This document shows positions 52,258-63,089 of a DNA stretch of 64,000 bases, one piece after another (within the stretch, counting starts at the first letter, position 1; each line of letters begins with the position of its first letter). Origin of the DNA: Bacteroides sp. Marseille-P3684 (GTDB lineage: Bacteria; Bacteroidota; Bacteroidia; Bacteroidales; Bacteroidaceae). The position numbers and the translations under genes were made by a program. The notes beneath the pieces were generated by a model that saw only the letters and a program-made list of their open reading frames with translations, searched no databases and was not told the origin of the DNA. Where the stretch lies: positions 2,606,184 through 2,670,183 of the forward strand of contig NZ_LT985808.1 of NCBI RefSeq assembly GCF_900291465.1, read 5' to 3'.

Positions 52258-53451
52258 TTAATCTTTGCTCTTGGGCAGGATGAAATTGAGGATGACGCCG
52301 ACGATCGCCGCCAGGCCGATACCGGATAGCGAGAATTCACCCCAGGTGAAAGTCGCTCCTCCAATTCCAACGGTCAGCGTAAGGGAGAAAATAACAATGT
52401 TACGCGTATTGGACAAGTCAACCTTATGTTGCTGGATATTGGCAACCCCCGCCGTGGCAATGGTTCCGAAAAGCAAGAGCATGATGCCTCCCAGGACAGG
52501 ACCGGGAATCGACTTTAGCAGAGCACTCACTTTTCCGACAAGCGAAAAGACGATGCCGGCAACGGCAGCGATACGGATGACCTGCGGATGGGTGACCTTG
52601 GTAATCGACATGGCACCTGTAACCTCGGCATACGTGGTAACGGGAGGACCGCCCAGGATGCCCGCGGCAAAACAGGCAAGGCCATCGCCGAGAAGAGTCC
52701 GGTGCAGTCCGGGATCCTTGACAAAGTCCTTTTGTGCCACCGTATTGACCACATAGATATTGCCGATATGCTCAATCACAGGAGCAATGGCAACGGGGAG
52801 CATGAATAGGAGTGCCTCCCAGGAGACCGTCGGATGTACAAAACGGGGAAGACCAATCCAGGCTGCCTCGCGCACACCGGTCAGGTCCACGTCCCCGGTA
52901 GCAAGGGCAACCAGGTAACCGGCAACAATTCCGCAGAAAATGGGAATCAGACGAAGCAACCCACGCCCCTTGACCGACACGAGCACGGCTACAGCCAGTG
53001 AGATGAGGGCAAGGGGCCAGTCGGCTTCCGCCATCTGAACCCCGGTACCTGCCAACGAAATACCGATGAGGATGATGACGGGACCAATGACTACCGGAGG
53101 AAAGAGACGGTTGATGACGGCAATGCCCTGCCAACGGACAAGCGCACTCATCAGGAAATAGACGAGACCCACGCCCGTGAGTCCAAACAACGTCCCGGAA
53201 AGTCCATAAAGCTCGGTAGCTTTGACAATAGGTGCAATAAAGGCAAAGCTGCTACCGAGAAAGATAGGAACTTTGCCTTTGCTGACAAGATGAAAAATAA
53301 GAGTACCGATGCCTGCCGTAAAAAGAGCCGTCGAAGGGTCAAGCCCTACAAGCAAGGGAACAAGCACCGTAGAACCGAAGGCAACGAAGAGGAACTGAAC
53401 GCCGACGATGCCTTTGCGGAGAGTGGTGAGCTGGTTTGTTTCTGTTTTCAT
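52258..53451 (-). CDS. uraA: uracil/xanthine permease (NCS2 family)
   Basis: This 397-residue inner-membrane symporter takes up uracil or a purine base. The NCS2 fold is seen: about 14 hydrophobic segments, QFLFVAFGSTVLVPLLVGL near the N-terminus and the central PVAIAPVIEHIGNI motif with a conserved Glu. UraA-type is likely, but xanthine transport cannot be excluded. The start ATG at 53451 is chosen because the -7 element TACCTTTG (53472-53479, minus strand) lies between it and an upstream in-frame ATG at 53496. Confidence 0.9.
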   Translation of the reverse strand: MKTETNQLTTLRKGIVGVQFLFVAFGSTVLVPLLVGLDPSTALFTAGIGTLIFHLVSKGKVPIFLGSSFAFIAPIVKATELYGLSGTLFGLTGVGLVYFLMSALVRWQGIAVINRLFPPVVIGPVIILIGISLAGTGVQMAEADWPLALISLAVAVLVSVKGRGLLRLIPIFCGIVAGYLVALATGDVDLTGVREAAWIGLPRFVHPTVSWEALLFMLPVAIAPVIEHIGNIYVVNTVAQKDFVKDPGLHRTLLGDGLACFAAGILGGPPVTTYAEVTGAMSITKVTHPQVIRIAAVAGIVFSLVGKVSALLKSIPGPVLGGIMLLLFGTIATAGVANIQQHKVDLSNTRNIVIFSLTLTVGIGGATFTWGEFSLSGIGLAAIVGVILNFILPKSKD

Positions 53452-53471
53452 GAGGTTTGGTTTAACAGTTG

Positions 53472-53479
53472 CAAAGGTA
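53472..53479 (-). promoter_or_regulatory. -7 element of uraA
   Basis: TACCTTTG on the minus strand predicts transcription from about 53465, 14 bp before the ATG at 53451. It rules out the longer frame from 53496 for this transcript. Confidence 0.6.
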
Positions 53480-53606
53480 AGTTTTCTAATCGACAATCGG
53501 GCATCACCTGTTGGCTATTTTGAGACGACAGAGGCAACTCTCCGCATCCGGACAAAAAGACGGATAAAAGGCGACTTGAAAGGGGGGATGAATCCTTCAA
53601 GTTTAC

Positions 53607-53614
53607 TATCTTTG
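53607..53614 (+). promoter_or_regulatory. -7 element of the GH28 gene
   Basis: TATCTTTG, 42 bp before the GH28 start codon, matches TAnnTTTG. -33 TTTG is absent. Confidence 0.45.
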
Positions 53615-53655
53615 GAGACTTCAATCCTAAGTTATACAACTAAAAACAAAGTACT

Positions 53656-55029
53656 ATGACCAACAAACACATGCGTAACTGGCTGTTGCTGGGCGGACTG
53701 TTTCTGCTGTCTCTCGCCGCATCGGCAGCCAATGATTCTCTACGTATTGCCCAACGCGACGCCATCCTGGCGCAAATCACCGGGGCTTCCCTTCCTGAAC
53801 GTACGTTAACCATCACTTCTTTCGGCGCCAAAGGGGATGGAAAGACGGACTGCAAGCCTGCCTTCGACAAAGCCATGAAACGGGCTGCCAAGGTGGGTGG
53901 AGCCCGTATTGTCGTACCGGCAGGTACCTATTGGCTGGAAGGACCTATCCATTTTGTGAGCAATGTCAACCTGGAGCTTCAGGAAGGTGCCACACTGAAG
54001 TTCTCGCCCGAACCGTCGAGTTATCTGCCGCTGGTAAAGACCAGTTGGGAAGGAACGTTCGTACAGAACTACAGTCCGTTCATCTACGGCTATGGACTGG
54101 AGAATGTCGCCATCACAGGGCGGGGAACCATTGACGGCAATGCCGGAAGCACGTTTGCCACCTGGCGCAGCAAGCAACGTGAAGGGCAGCAGCTCAGCCG
54201 TCAGATGAACCATCAAGAGGTTCCCGTTGCCGAGCGCAACTTCGGCGAAGGCTACTGGCTGCGTCCGCAACTCATCCAGTTCTTCAACTGCCGGAACATC
54301 ACCCTCTCGGGGGTATTCATCACGAATGCGCCTTTCTGGTGCATTCACCTGCTGAAATCAGAGAATGTCATCTGCCGCGGCTTGCGCTATGATGCCAAGC
54401 TGGTTAACAATGACGGCATTGACCCTGAATATACACGCAATGTCCTGATCGAGGACATCGAATTCAATAATGGCGACGACAATGTAGCCATCAAATGCGG
54501 ACGAGACAACGACGGCTGGGCAACAGCCACTCCCTCAGAGAACATCATCATCCGCCACTGCAAGTTCAAGGGACTGCACGGCGTAGTCCTGGGCAGCGAG
54601 ATGTCGGCAGGCGTACAACGTATCTTCATAGAAGACTGCACATATGCAGGCTATTGCAAACGAGGCATCTACATCAAGACGAATCCTGACCGTGGAGGCT
54701 TCATCCGCGACATTTATGTGAACAACTGTGAGTTTGATGAAGTGGAAGACTTGTTCTATGTGACTTCCATGTATGGAGGAGAGGGACTGGACAACGTACA
54801 CTTCACGGAGGTATCGGGCATCCATGTCGACAACCTGCGTTGCCGCAAGGTCCGCGCCGCAGGACTGGTGCTTCAGGGCACGGAAGCAAAGCCTATCACC
54901 GACGTGACTTTCAACCGGGTGAACATCGGGGAAGTAAAGACCGCATTGAGTTTCTCCAACACCATCGGTGTCAAGGTGGATAATTGCCACCTGGGTGGAA
55001 CGGTTGGCGTGCCGTCCATGGCCAAATAA
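53656..55029 (+). CDS. GH28 polygalacturonase-like glycosidase, secreted
   Basis: This 457-residue protein has a signal peptide (about 1-22) and a right-handed beta-helix typical of GH28 (pectin/rhamnogalacturonan hydrolases). Active-site pattern: NNDGID (Asp), FNNGDDNVAIKCG (paired Asp), GLHGVVLGSE (the GHG-like motif with H) and RGIYIKTN (RIK-like). Pectin or a related uronan is the expected substrate, and the exact linkage is uncertain. It is a single gene rather than part of a visible polysaccharide utilization locus; no SusC/SusD genes are nearby. Confidence 0.92.
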   Translation: MTNKHMRNWLLLGGLFLLSLAASAANDSLRIAQRDAILAQITGASLPERTLTITSFGAKGDGKTDCKPAFDKAMKRAAKVGGARIVVPAGTYWLEGPIHFVSNVNLELQEGATLKFSPEPSSYLPLVKTSWEGTFVQNYSPFIYGYGLENVAITGRGTIDGNAGSTFATWRSKQREGQQLSRQMNHQEVPVAERNFGEGYWLRPQLIQFFNCRNITLSGVFITNAPFWCIHLLKSENVICRGLRYDAKLVNNDGIDPEYTRNVLIEDIEFNNGDDNVAIKCGRDNDGWATATPSENIIIRHCKFKGLHGVVLGSEMSAGVQRIFIEDCTYAGYCKRGIYIKTNPDRGGFIRDIYVNNCEFDEVEDLFYVTSMYGGEGLDNVHFTEVSGIHVDNLRCRKVRAAGLVLQGTEAKPITDVTFNRVNIGEVKTALSFSNTIGVKVDNCHLGGTVGVPSMAK

Positions 55030-55035
55030 AATGAG

Positions 55036-55128
55036 GGGTTCTTGAGTATGTCAGGCAGGCCAGAAGGGGCTATCCTGCAATCTGGTCATCCCAGATTTCC
55101 CAACCTGCCTGTACAAACTCAAGAACCC
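55036..55128. terminator. bidirectional terminator GH28 / citrate synthase
   Basis: GGGTTCTTGAGT (55036-55047) pairs perfectly with ACTCAAGAACCC (55117-55128). An inner GTCAGGCAGG/CCTGCCTG pairing (around 55050 and 55104) and a CTGG/CCAG pairing make a long branched hairpin between convergent genes. Confidence 0.75.
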
Positions 55129-55172
55129 TGTACTTTAGAAACTATATCGAAACAGTTCTCCGGTCGTTACAC

Positions 55173-56516
55173 TTACCGTTGAGCCAAAGGAACATACTCA
55201 ACCGTATCAAGCACATTCTTGTATGCCGGACGGATGATACGTTTGCCTTCGAAGTTCAGTTCCTCATTGCGGTGTGCACACCATCCCACGATACGGGCCA
55301 TCGCGAACAGAGGCGTGTAGATCTCGCGAGGAAGTCCAATAAGCTCATAGATGAATCCGGAGAAGAAGTCAATGTTGCTGCTGACCGTCTTGCCGTTGTT
55401 CTTCACACGATAGAAGGTGTCAATCGCGCGTTCCTCAAGCAGCTCCAGGAAAGCAAACTCTTCTTCCCTGCCCTTTTCCTTTGCCAAGGCATGTGCCAGG
55501 TCCTTCAGAAGGAGTGCACGCGGGTCGGAGATGGTATATACGGCATGACCGATACCATAAATCAACCCCTTCTTGTCATAAACCTCCTTATTCAGCATGC
55601 GAGTAAAGTAAGTGTCGATTTCATCGGCATTGGTCCAGTCATGAATAGCCTCTTTCAGGTGGTCAAACATGGCTGCCGCCTGCAGGTTCGCACCTCCGTG
55701 AAGAGGGCCCTTGAGCGAACCGATACCCGCAGCAATTGCCGAATAGGTATCTGTTCCTGTGGATGAGGTGACACGTACGGTGAAAGTAGAGTTATTACCA
55801 CCACCGTGCTCTGCCTGGAGCACAAGCAGAAGGTCCAGCATCCGTGCATCAAGCTCGGTATAGCGGTGCTTCAGCATATAAAGGAAGTTCTCGGCAATCG
55901 AAAGGTTCTCTTGCGGATGGCGGATATGGAGTGAACGCCCGAAGGTCGCATGGCGTAACATGTTGTAGGCATACGCAATGATGGTGGGGAACTTCGATAT
56001 CAGTTCGATGCTCTGACGGACGAGGTTGTCGCGTGAGGTATCATCAGCCTTGGGGTCAAATCGGTACATCTCCAGCACACTCCGTGCAAGGATGTTCATG
56101 ATGTTCGTCCCTTCCAATTCGATGATATTCATCTTTGTCTTCTGTTCGAGCGGCATATTCTCATTGATCAACTCCTTGAAGTTAGCCAACTCTTCCTTAT
56201 CGGGAAGTTTGCCCGAGAGCATCAGGTAAGCCACTTCCTCAAAGCCGAACCGTTTCTCCTTCAGGATGTTTCCGGCGATGTCTTCCAAATCATAGCCCCG
56301 ATAATAGAGCTTACCGGGAATGGGCTTAAGTCCTCCGCCGGGAATACGTTCGTATCCGACCACATTACCTATCTTCGTCAGACCAACCAGCACGCCGGTA
56401 CCGTCTTCGTTGCGTAAGCCACGCTTCACGTCATATTTGGAGAACAGCTCCGTATCGATACGGGTACAGTCTTTCACATCCTCCGAAAGCTTGTAAACTA
56501 AATATTCTTTCTTCAT
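55173..56516 (-). CDS. gltA: citrate synthase
   Basis: Condenses oxaloacetate and acetyl-CoA to citrate. The 447-residue length is normal. Signatures: LQAEHGGGNNSTFTVRV (active-site His), SLKGPLHGGAN and GIGHAVYTISDPRA (second His), with a catalytic Asp in NIDFFSGFIYEL. It is the last gene of the aconitase-IDH-citrate synthase set. The three run in one direction with gaps of 69 and 115 bp, so a single oxidative-TCA operon is likely. Confidence 0.94.
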   Translation of the reverse strand: MKKEYLVYKLSEDVKDCTRIDTELFSKYDVKRGLRNEDGTGVLVGLTKIGNVVGYERIPGGGLKPIPGKLYYRGYDLEDIAGNILKEKRFGFEEVAYLMLSGKLPDKEELANFKELINENMPLEQKTKMNIIELEGTNIMNILARSVLEMYRFDPKADDTSRDNLVRQSIELISKFPTIIAYAYNMLRHATFGRSLHIRHPQENLSIAENFLYMLKHRYTELDARMLDLLLVLQAEHGGGNNSTFTVRVTSSTGTDTYSAIAAGIGSLKGPLHGGANLQAAAMFDHLKEAIHDWTNADEIDTYFTRMLNKEVYDKKGLIYGIGHAVYTISDPRALLLKDLAHALAKEKGREEEFAFLELLEERAIDTFYRVKNNGKTVSSNIDFFSGFIYELIGLPREIYTPLFAMARIVGWCAHRNEELNFEGKRIIRPAYKNVLDTVEYVPLAQR

Positions 56517-56631
56517 CTCTCTGGATTTTTTATGGGTTAGATTCTTTTAGCGGACGAAGTCACCAGCGACAAGCAGCCACCGCAACAGTCAGAGACCTGC
56601 CTGACCACCTGTCGGCTGACGCTTTCATCCT

Positions 56632-57822
56632 TTAGTCAACAATACGTTTTACTATCTCTTGGGCAAATACCGAGGTCGGGAGTGCTACGCCACCGTCCAT
56701 GAAACGTGCCAGATCGCGTGTTGCACGACCTTGCGAGAAGCTGTCTTCCAATGCCCGGGTAATCAGTGCGGCAGGCTCCTTCCAGCCCATGTATTCAAGC
56801 ATCATCACAGCCGAGAGGACCAGCGAACAAGGATTGACGGCATCTTGTCCGGCAAGAGCAGGTGCCGTTCCGTGTGTTGCCTCAAAGATGGCATGTCCGG
56901 AGTTGTAATTGATATTTGCTCCCGGTGCGATGCCAATACCTCCCACCATGGCAGCCAGCTGGTCGGAGATATAGTCACCATTGAGGTTCAGCGTTGCCAC
57001 TACCGAATATTCCGTGGGCTTCAGCAATGTATTCTGCAAGAAGGCATCAGCGATGCAGTCCTTCATTACCAGGCGTCCGTCAGCCAGAGCGTCGCCAAAC
57101 TCACGTTCAGCCAACTCATACCCCCATTTGCGGAAACACCCTTCGGTAAACTTCATGATATTTCCCTTATGAACGAGAGTTACCGAAGGCAATCCGTGTT
57201 CCAGAGCATAACGGCATGCAGCACGAACAAGTCGCTCCGTTCCCTCTTTCGAAACCGGCTTCACACCGAACGATGAGGTCTCGGGAAAGCGTACCTTCGT
57301 AACGCCCATCTCATTATGAATGAAATCGTAAAATTTCTTCGCTTCAGGAGTACCTGCCTCCCACTCAATCCCGGCATAAATGTCTTCCGTATTTTCACGG
57401 AAGATATGCATGTCGACCTTCTGCGGCTCCTTAACCGGAGACACCACGCCCCGGTACCAGCGCACCGGACGCAAACAAACATACAAATCGAGTGTCTGTC
57501 TGAGTGCGACATTCAGCGAACGTATGCCTCCTCCTACAGGAGTAGTCAAAGGACCTTTAATTCCCACCAAATACGTCTTGAAAGCTTCCATCGTCTCATC
57601 AGGAAGCCACGAACCGGTCGCATTGTAGGCCTTCTCTCCTGCCAGGACCTCTATCCACTCGATGGACCGACGTCCCTCATAAGCCTTTTTCACTGCGGCA
57701 TCGACAATAAGCTGCATTGCCGGCGTTATCTCTGCTCCTACACCATCTCCGGTAATATAAGGAATGGTAGGGCAATCGGGCACATGAAGTGTCCCGTCTG
57801 CTGATTTGGTAATCTTACTCAT
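56632..57822 (-). CDS. icd: isocitrate dehydrogenase (NADP-type)
   Basis: Oxidises isocitrate to 2-oxoglutarate and CO2, making NADPH. The 396-residue protein is of the E. coli-like homodimer type: [22 protein letters not shown] (containing the substrate-binding Ser that is the phosphorylation site in E. coli), and [12 protein letters not shown]. The start at 57822 (MSKITK) is chosen over an upstream in-frame ATG at 57867 because it matches the family N-terminus. It lies between aconitase and citrate synthase. Confidence 0.95.
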   Translation of the reverse strand: MSKITKSADGTLHVPDCPTIPYITGDGVGAEITPAMQLIVDAAVKKAYEGRRSIEWIEVLAGEKAYNATGSWLPDETMEAFKTYLVGIKGPLTTPVGGGIRSLNVALRQTLDLYVCLRPVRWYRGVVSPVKEPQKVDMHIFRENTEDIYAGIEWEAGTPEAKKFYDFIHNEMGVTKVRFPETSSFGVKPVSKEGTERLVRAACRYALEHGLPSVTLVHKGNIMKFTEGCFRKWGYELAEREFGDALADGRLVMKDCIADAFLQNTLLKPTEYSVVATLNLNGDYISDQLAAMVGGIGIAPGANINYNSGHAIFEATHGTAPALAGQDAVNPCSLVLSAVMMLEYMGWKEPAALITRALEDSFSQGRATRDLARFMDGGVALPTSVFAQEIVKRIVD

Positions 57823-57891
57823 TTTCTGTCTTCTTCTCCTTATTATATATGTATCGTAAATACTCACACCATGATGGGTGCTACTTTCATT

Positions 57892-60156
57892 CTATTTGTG
57901 TTGGTTTGCATTCAAAGCCGATCCGGCACGGAACCAGGCAATCTGCTGTTCATTATAAGTATGCTGTACAGCAAATGTTTCTTCAGTCCCATCCTCATGC
58001 AATACACGTACCTGCAAGGGACGTCCGGGTGCAAACTCCTTCAAGCCGATAACCGAGAGGCGGTCCTTTTCGCGGATACGGTCATAGTCCGCCTTGTCTG
58101 CGAATGTAAGGGCAAGCATTCCCTGTTTCTTCAGATTGGTCTCATGAATGCGGGCAAAGCTCTTGGCCAGAATAACCTTCACATTGAGGAAGCGCGGTTC
58201 CATTGCAGCATGTTCACGGCTGGAACCTTCGCCGTAGTTCTCCTCAGCCACAACAATCGAAGAGATGCCTTGAGACTTGTATTGTTTAGCGACAGCCGAT
58301 ACAGCCTCATACTGACCGGTCAGACGGTTCCACGCGCTGTTGGTCTCCCCATTGAATGCGTTCACTGCGCCCATCAGCATGTTATCGGAAATATTCTCCA
58401 AGTGTCCACGGAAACGCAACCACGGTCCGGCCATGGAAATATGATCGGTCGTACACTTCCCTTTCGCCTTCAGCAACAGCGGCATATTGAGCAAATCATT
58501 GCCATCCCATGCAGGGAAAGGCATCAACCGTTGCAGACGCTTCGAGTCAGGAGCAATGACAACCTCCTGCCCGGCACCGGTCGGAGCGACATATCCCTCA
58601 CTGCCCCGAGCAAATCCTGCCTTCGGCAATTCATCTCCCTGAGGAGGATCCAAGCGGACAGCCTCACCGTCCTTGTTCACCAAGGTATCAGTCAACGGAT
58701 TGAAGCAAAGGTCTCCGGCAATCGTCAGTGCCACCGTCAGTTCAGGGGAGGCAACAAAGGCATGCGTATTCGGATTTCCATCAGCCCGTTTGGCAAAGTT
58801 CCGGTTGAACGAAGTCACGATGGAGTTGGGACGTGTCGCATCACCCACCCGCTTCCATTGTCCGATACAGGGACCACAGGCATTGGTCATTATGGTTGCC
58901 CCCATCTCTTGGAAGAGTTCAATCAAACCGTCACGTAAAGCTGTTGCACGTATTTTCTCCGAACCGGGATTCACAATCAGAGGCGATGCGCTCTGCAGAT
59001 GCTTCGTCTGCACCTGACGCGCCAAGGAAGCTGCACGACTCAGGTCCTGGTAGGACGAGTTGGTACACGAACCAATCAAGCCCACCTCCATCCGCTGCGG
59101 GTAGCCATTCTCCTTTACCTTACGGGCAAACTCCGAAATAGGGCAAGCTGCATCAGGAGTAAACGGACCATTAATATAAGGTTCCAAGGTTGAAAGGTCG
59201 ATGTTTATCACACGATCATAATACTGCTCCGGATTCGCAGTAACTTCGGCATCGGCACGCAGGTCTCCCTTCACATCATCTGCCATACGTGCTACGACAT
59301 CACGTCCGGTTGCACGAAGGTAAACAGCCATCGATTCGTCATAGGGGAAAAGTGAAGTGGTTGCTCCTACCTCGGCTCCCATGTTACAGATGGTAGCCTT
59401 ACCGGTAGCAGACAGGCTGTCAGCCCCTTCACCGAAATATTCAATGATGGCATTTGTTCCACCCTTTACGGTAAGGATACCTGCCAGTTTGAGAATAATA
59501 TCCTTTGGAGATGCCCAACCGGAAAGTTTGCCGGTAAGGTGCACACCGATAAGGCGTGGCATCTTCAGCTCCCATTCCATCCCGGTCATTACATCGACGG
59601 CATCAGCCCCTCCTACTCCGATTGCAACCATACCCAGTCCACCGGCATTGGGAGTATGCGAGTCAGTTCCAACCATCATACCGCCGGGGAAAGCATAATT
59701 TTCCAGCACGACCTGGTGAATGATACCGGCTCCGGGCTTCCAGAACCCGATACCGTAACGGGAAGCAACCGATTGCAGGAAGTCGTAGACCTCCTTATTC
59801 GTAGTCAGTGCCTCAGGCAAATCGACTTTGGCTCCACGATAGGCTTGAATGAGGTGATCACAATGAACCGTTGACGGAACAGCCACCCGATCTTTTCCTG
59901 CATTCATGAATTGCAGAAGGGCCATCTGCGCCGTTGCATCCTGCATGGCCACGCGATTGGGGCGAAAATTCACATAATCTTCTCCCCGTTTGAACGAGCG
60001 TAAGTCTGCGTCACCATAGAGATGTGTATATAATATTTTCTCCGCATAAGTCAGCGGGCGAGCTAATTTCTCTCTAATTCTCCCGATTTTAGCCGCATAC
60101 GCTTCATAGAACTCCTGTAACATTGATAAATCTTGTACCATATTTTCCCTTTCCAT
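57892..60156 (-). CDS. acn: aconitate hydratase
   Basis: Interconverts citrate and isocitrate using a 4Fe-4S cluster. The 754-residue length fits the mitochondrial-type aconitase. Cluster ligands are in [10 protein letters not shown] and [10 protein letters not shown]. The swivel domain is seen around [16 protein letters not shown]. It is the first gene of the oxidative TCA set. Minus-strand TTTG-18-TATATTTG at 60196-60225 is a fair promoter just upstream. Confidence 0.95.
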   Translation of the reverse strand: MERENMVQDLSMLQEFYEAYAAKIGRIREKLARPLTYAEKILYTHLYGDADLRSFKRGEDYVNFRPNRVAMQDATAQMALLQFMNAGKDRVAVPSTVHCDHLIQAYRGAKVDLPEALTTNKEVYDFLQSVASRYGIGFWKPGAGIIHQVVLENYAFPGGMMVGTDSHTPNAGGLGMVAIGVGGADAVDVMTGMEWELKMPRLIGVHLTGKLSGWASPKDIILKLAGILTVKGGTNAIIEYFGEGADSLSATGKATICNMGAEVGATTSLFPYDESMAVYLRATGRDVVARMADDVKGDLRADAEVTANPEQYYDRVINIDLSTLEPYINGPFTPDAACPISEFARKVKENGYPQRMEVGLIGSCTNSSYQDLSRAASLARQVQTKHLQSASPLIVNPGSEKIRATALRDGLIELFQEMGATIMTNACGPCIGQWKRVGDATRPNSIVTSFNRNFAKRADGNPNTHAFVASPELTVALTIAGDLCFNPLTDTLVNKDGEAVRLDPPQGDELPKAGFARGSEGYVAPTGAGQEVVIAPDSKRLQRLMPFPAWDGNDLLNMPLLLKAKGKCTTDHISMAGPWLRFRGHLENISDNMLMGAVNAFNGETNSAWNRLTGQYEAVSAVAKQYKSQGISSIVVAEENYGEGSSREHAAMEPRFLNVKVILAKSFARIHETNLKKQGMLALTFADKADYDRIREKDRLSVIGLKEFAPGRPLQVRVLHEDGTEETFAVQHTYNEQQIAWFRAGSALNANQHK

Positions 60157-60195
60157 TTGTTAGTTTATTTCAGAATTGTATTAATTACTACCTCG

Positions 60196-60225
60196 CAAAT
60201 ATAAGAGTTATAATATCAATTCAAA
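60196..60225 (-). promoter_or_regulatory. promoter of the aconitase-icd-gltA operon
   Basis: Minus strand: TTTG (60222-60225), 18-nt spacer, TATATTTG (60196-60203). One base short of the consensus spacing, 39 bp before the aconitase start codon. Confidence 0.6.
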
Positions 60226-60403
60226 AGTTTTAGTGCGATAAAATGCAATTATTTTTAGGGTGTCATACGTACACAATACTCCGTTCCATGGTATTCCTGC
60301 CCATAATTCTCTCTCCAGATTCCCAATCTTCATACGCAATAAGCACCTCTATTCAGCAGGGTAAAGGGAAAGCCATGCATCCAGCGGCGCAGGCATAAAA
60401 AAA

Positions 60404-60452
60404 GTGCCGTGACAACAGGCTGCTTCTTTTGGCAACACCTTTGTCACGGCAC
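60404..60452 (-). terminator. terminator of the glycogen phosphorylase gene
   Basis: GTGCCGTGACA (60404-60414) pairs with TGTCACGGCAC (60442-60452), followed on the minus strand by a run of seven T. It lies 29 bp after the stop codon: a strong intrinsic terminator. Confidence 0.9.
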
Positions 60453-60481
60453 CTCTATTTATGTTTCAAGCAAGCTTCTAA

Positions 60482-63046
60482 TCAAGTAAACCAGCGTACA
60501 TAGCAGAAGTCTTGACGATGAGGCAACTCAGGATGCTTCGGGAACATACGGTAGGAAAGGCTGAAGCTTCCGGCATTGTTCAGCACATGCACACACTGGA
60601 AGGTGTACAAGTTGCCTTCCTGCTTCACGACTTCCATCGGTTCTACCGAGTAGATGTGCTCCTGACCATCCTTGTCCTTATGCATGGTTACCAGCTCTAC
60701 ACCGATGGCGTCATTCAGACCTTTCTCATCCAGTACGAGCGTCATTGTATATTCCTTACCGCTCTCAACGCCTCCTTCAAGCAACGCTTCCGAACGTGCT
60801 GTCGAGATGACCTGAATGCTGTCCCAACGTTCAGCTACAGCCAACTTCCATGCTGCAAGTTCTTTTGCCTTGGCATAGTTGTCTTCCAGCAGGTGGTGAT
60901 AACGGGCAGCCTCCTTGCAGTAGAACTTCTCATAGTAATCATCCAACTGACGCTTCATGGTGTAGTGAGGAGCAATCTGTGCAATCGAATTCTTGATGGT
61001 ACGTACCCAACCTTCTGAATAGCCTTTCCGGTTGCGGGCATAATACAACGGCAGAATTTCTGTCTCAAGCAGACTGTAGATGGTAGCAGCATCCAGTTCA
61101 TCCTGATATGCCTGATTTTCATAGGTACGTTTATCCGTTAACGCCCATCCGGCACCTTCGCGGTAGCCTTCCAGCCACCAGCCATCGAGCACGGAGAAGT
61201 TGATGACACCATTCATCAAAGCCTTTTCACCCGATGTACCGGATGCTTCCAGCGGACGGGTCGGCGTGTTCAACCAAATATCCACACCTGAAATCAGGCG
61301 ACGTGCCAACTTCATGTCATAGTTCTCCAGGAAGATAATCTTGCCCAGGAACTCGGGACGGCGGGAAATCTCAACAATCTGTTTGATCAAGCCCTGACCG
61401 GCTCCATCGTGCGGGTGAGCCTTACCGGTAAAGAGGAACTGTACGGGATAATCGGGATTGTTCACGATTTTTGCCAAACGGTCCAAATCGGTAAACAACA
61501 AGTGGGCGCGCTTATAGGTAGCGAAACGACGTCCGAAACCGATGAGCAGTGCATTCGGGTTGATCTTCTCCATCACCGAAACAACACGAGAGGGATCACC
61601 TTGACGCTTCAACCAGTCTTCACGGAACGACTTGCGGATGTAGTCAATCAGTTTCTTCTTCAGAATCTGACGGGTAGCCCAAATCTCTTCATCGGGTACA
61701 TCGTAAATCTTCTCCCAAATCTTCGGGTTTGACAAATCAGACAAGAAGTGGGCATCGAAATGTCTGTTATACAAATCCTGCCACTCCGTAGCACACCAGG
61801 TCTGGAAGTGTACACCGTTCGTCACATAGCCGACATGGTTCTCTTCCGGATAATATCCTTTCCAGATACCGGCAAACATCGCCTGAGACACTTTACCGTG
61901 CAACTTGCTCACGCCGTTCACTTCCTGACATGTATTGCAAGCAAAAGTTGACATGCAGAACCGTTCGTTGTGGTCACCCGGGTTCATACGGCCCAAATCC
62001 ATCAAGTCATCCCAGCTGATGCCCAACATCTGCGGGTAACCGCCCATATACTTGCCAAACAAACCTTCATCAAAATAATCGTGACCGGCAGGAACCGGAG
62101 TATGTACCGTGTAGAGGGAAGAAGAGCGAACCAGTTCGAGTGCTTCGTCGAAAGTCAGACCCTTCTCTACGAAATCGCACAGACGTTTCAAGTTACAAAG
62201 AGCGGCGTGACCCTCATTGCAGTGGTAGATATCCTTCTCAATACCCAAAGCTTCCAGCGTCAGCATACCACCGATACCCAGCAGAATCTCCTGTTTCAGA
62301 CGGTTTTCCCAGTCACCACCATACAGCTGTGAAGTAATCGGACGGTCAAACTCACTGTTCATCTCATTGTCCGTATCCATCAGGTACAAAGGAATACGGC
62401 CCACATTCACGCGCCAGATATAAGCATGTACCCAATAGTTCATGTAAGGAACCTTCACAACCAACGGCTGGCCATTCTTGTCCATGACGCGCTCAATCGG
62501 CAGGCTTCCGAAATTTTGGGCTTCATAGTTTGCAATCTGCTGTCCGTCCATTGCCAACGTCTGGGTAAAATAGCCATGACGATAGAGCAGACCAATACCG
62601 CACATGTTGACATTACTGTCCGAAGCCTCCTTCATGTAGTCGCCGGCCAATATACCCAAACCTCCTGAATAGATTTTCAGCACATGGCTCAAACCATATT
62701 CCATACAGAAATAAGCCACGGAAGGACGGGTCTTGTCCGGTTCCACATCCATGTAAGCACGGAAGTTGTCATAGACCTCATCCATGCGCTTAAGGATGAC
62801 TTTATCCTTTGCCAGCTCTTCCAACTGTTCGTAGCTCAAATGCTCCAGCAACAAAACCGGGTTCTGACCAACTTCTTTCCAAAGAGCAGGGTTCAAATCC
62901 TCAAACAGATCCGTTGCCTCATGATTCCACGACCACCACATGTTGCGTGAGAGTTCCGACAACTTCTTCAGTTCATCAGGGATTCTAGACTTTACAGTAA
63001 CCTCTTTCCAACTTGGAATATTTGCGTTACTAATCTTGACTTTCAT
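60482..63046 (-). CDS. glgP: alpha-glucan (glycogen) phosphorylase
   Basis: Releases glucose 1-phosphate from glycogen or maltodextrin. This 854-residue protein belongs to the bacterial alpha-glucan phosphorylase group. An N-terminal DUF3417-type part is followed by a GT35 catalytic core with [24 protein letters not shown]. The pyridoxal-phosphate Lys is in [14 protein letters not shown], and phosphate-site residues are near [14 protein letters not shown]. The gene starts 43 bp after the glycogen synthase stop codon; the two are co-directional, so one glycogen-metabolism transcript is likely. Confidence 0.93.
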   Translation of the reverse strand: MKVKISNANIPSWKEVTVKSRIPDELKKLSELSRNMWWSWNHEATDLFEDLNPALWKEVGQNPVLLLEHLSYEQLEELAKDKVILKRMDEVYDNFRAYMDVEPDKTRPSVAYFCMEYGLSHVLKIYSGGLGILAGDYMKEASDSNVNMCGIGLLYRHGYFTQTLAMDGQQIANYEAQNFGSLPIERVMDKNGQPLVVKVPYMNYWVHAYIWRVNVGRIPLYLMDTDNEMNSEFDRPITSQLYGGDWENRLKQEILLGIGGMLTLEALGIEKDIYHCNEGHAALCNLKRLCDFVEKGLTFDEALELVRSSSLYTVHTPVPAGHDYFDEGLFGKYMGGYPQMLGISWDDLMDLGRMNPGDHNERFCMSTFACNTCQEVNGVSKLHGKVSQAMFAGIWKGYYPEENHVGYVTNGVHFQTWCATEWQDLYNRHFDAHFLSDLSNPKIWEKIYDVPDEEIWATRQILKKKLIDYIRKSFREDWLKRQGDPSRVVSVMEKINPNALLIGFGRRFATYKRAHLLFTDLDRLAKIVNNPDYPVQFLFTGKAHPHDGAGQGLIKQIVEISRRPEFLGKIIFLENYDMKLARRLISGVDIWLNTPTRPLEASGTSGEKALMNGVINFSVLDGWWLEGYREGAGWALTDKRTYENQAYQDELDAATIYSLLETEILPLYYARNRKGYSEGWVRTIKNSIAQIAPHYTMKRQLDDYYEKFYCKEAARYHHLLEDNYAKAKELAAWKLAVAERWDSIQVISTARSEALLEGGVESGKEYTMTLVLDEKGLNDAIGVELVTMHKDKDGQEHIYSVEPMEVVKQEGNLYTFQCVHVLNNAGSFSLSYRMFPKHPELPHRQDFCYVRWFT

Positions 63047-63089
63047 AATAAATCGAAGTTATTTGTTTAGTTCTATTTTTAATTGCATC

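Larger units (their letters stand above)
60157..60481. other. 325-bp gap between aconitase and glycogen phosphorylase genes
   Basis: Contains the aconitase promoter (60196-60225) and the glycogen phosphorylase terminator (60404-60452). The intervening ~180 bp (60226-60403) has no gene or repeat that I recognise. Confidence 0.6.
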
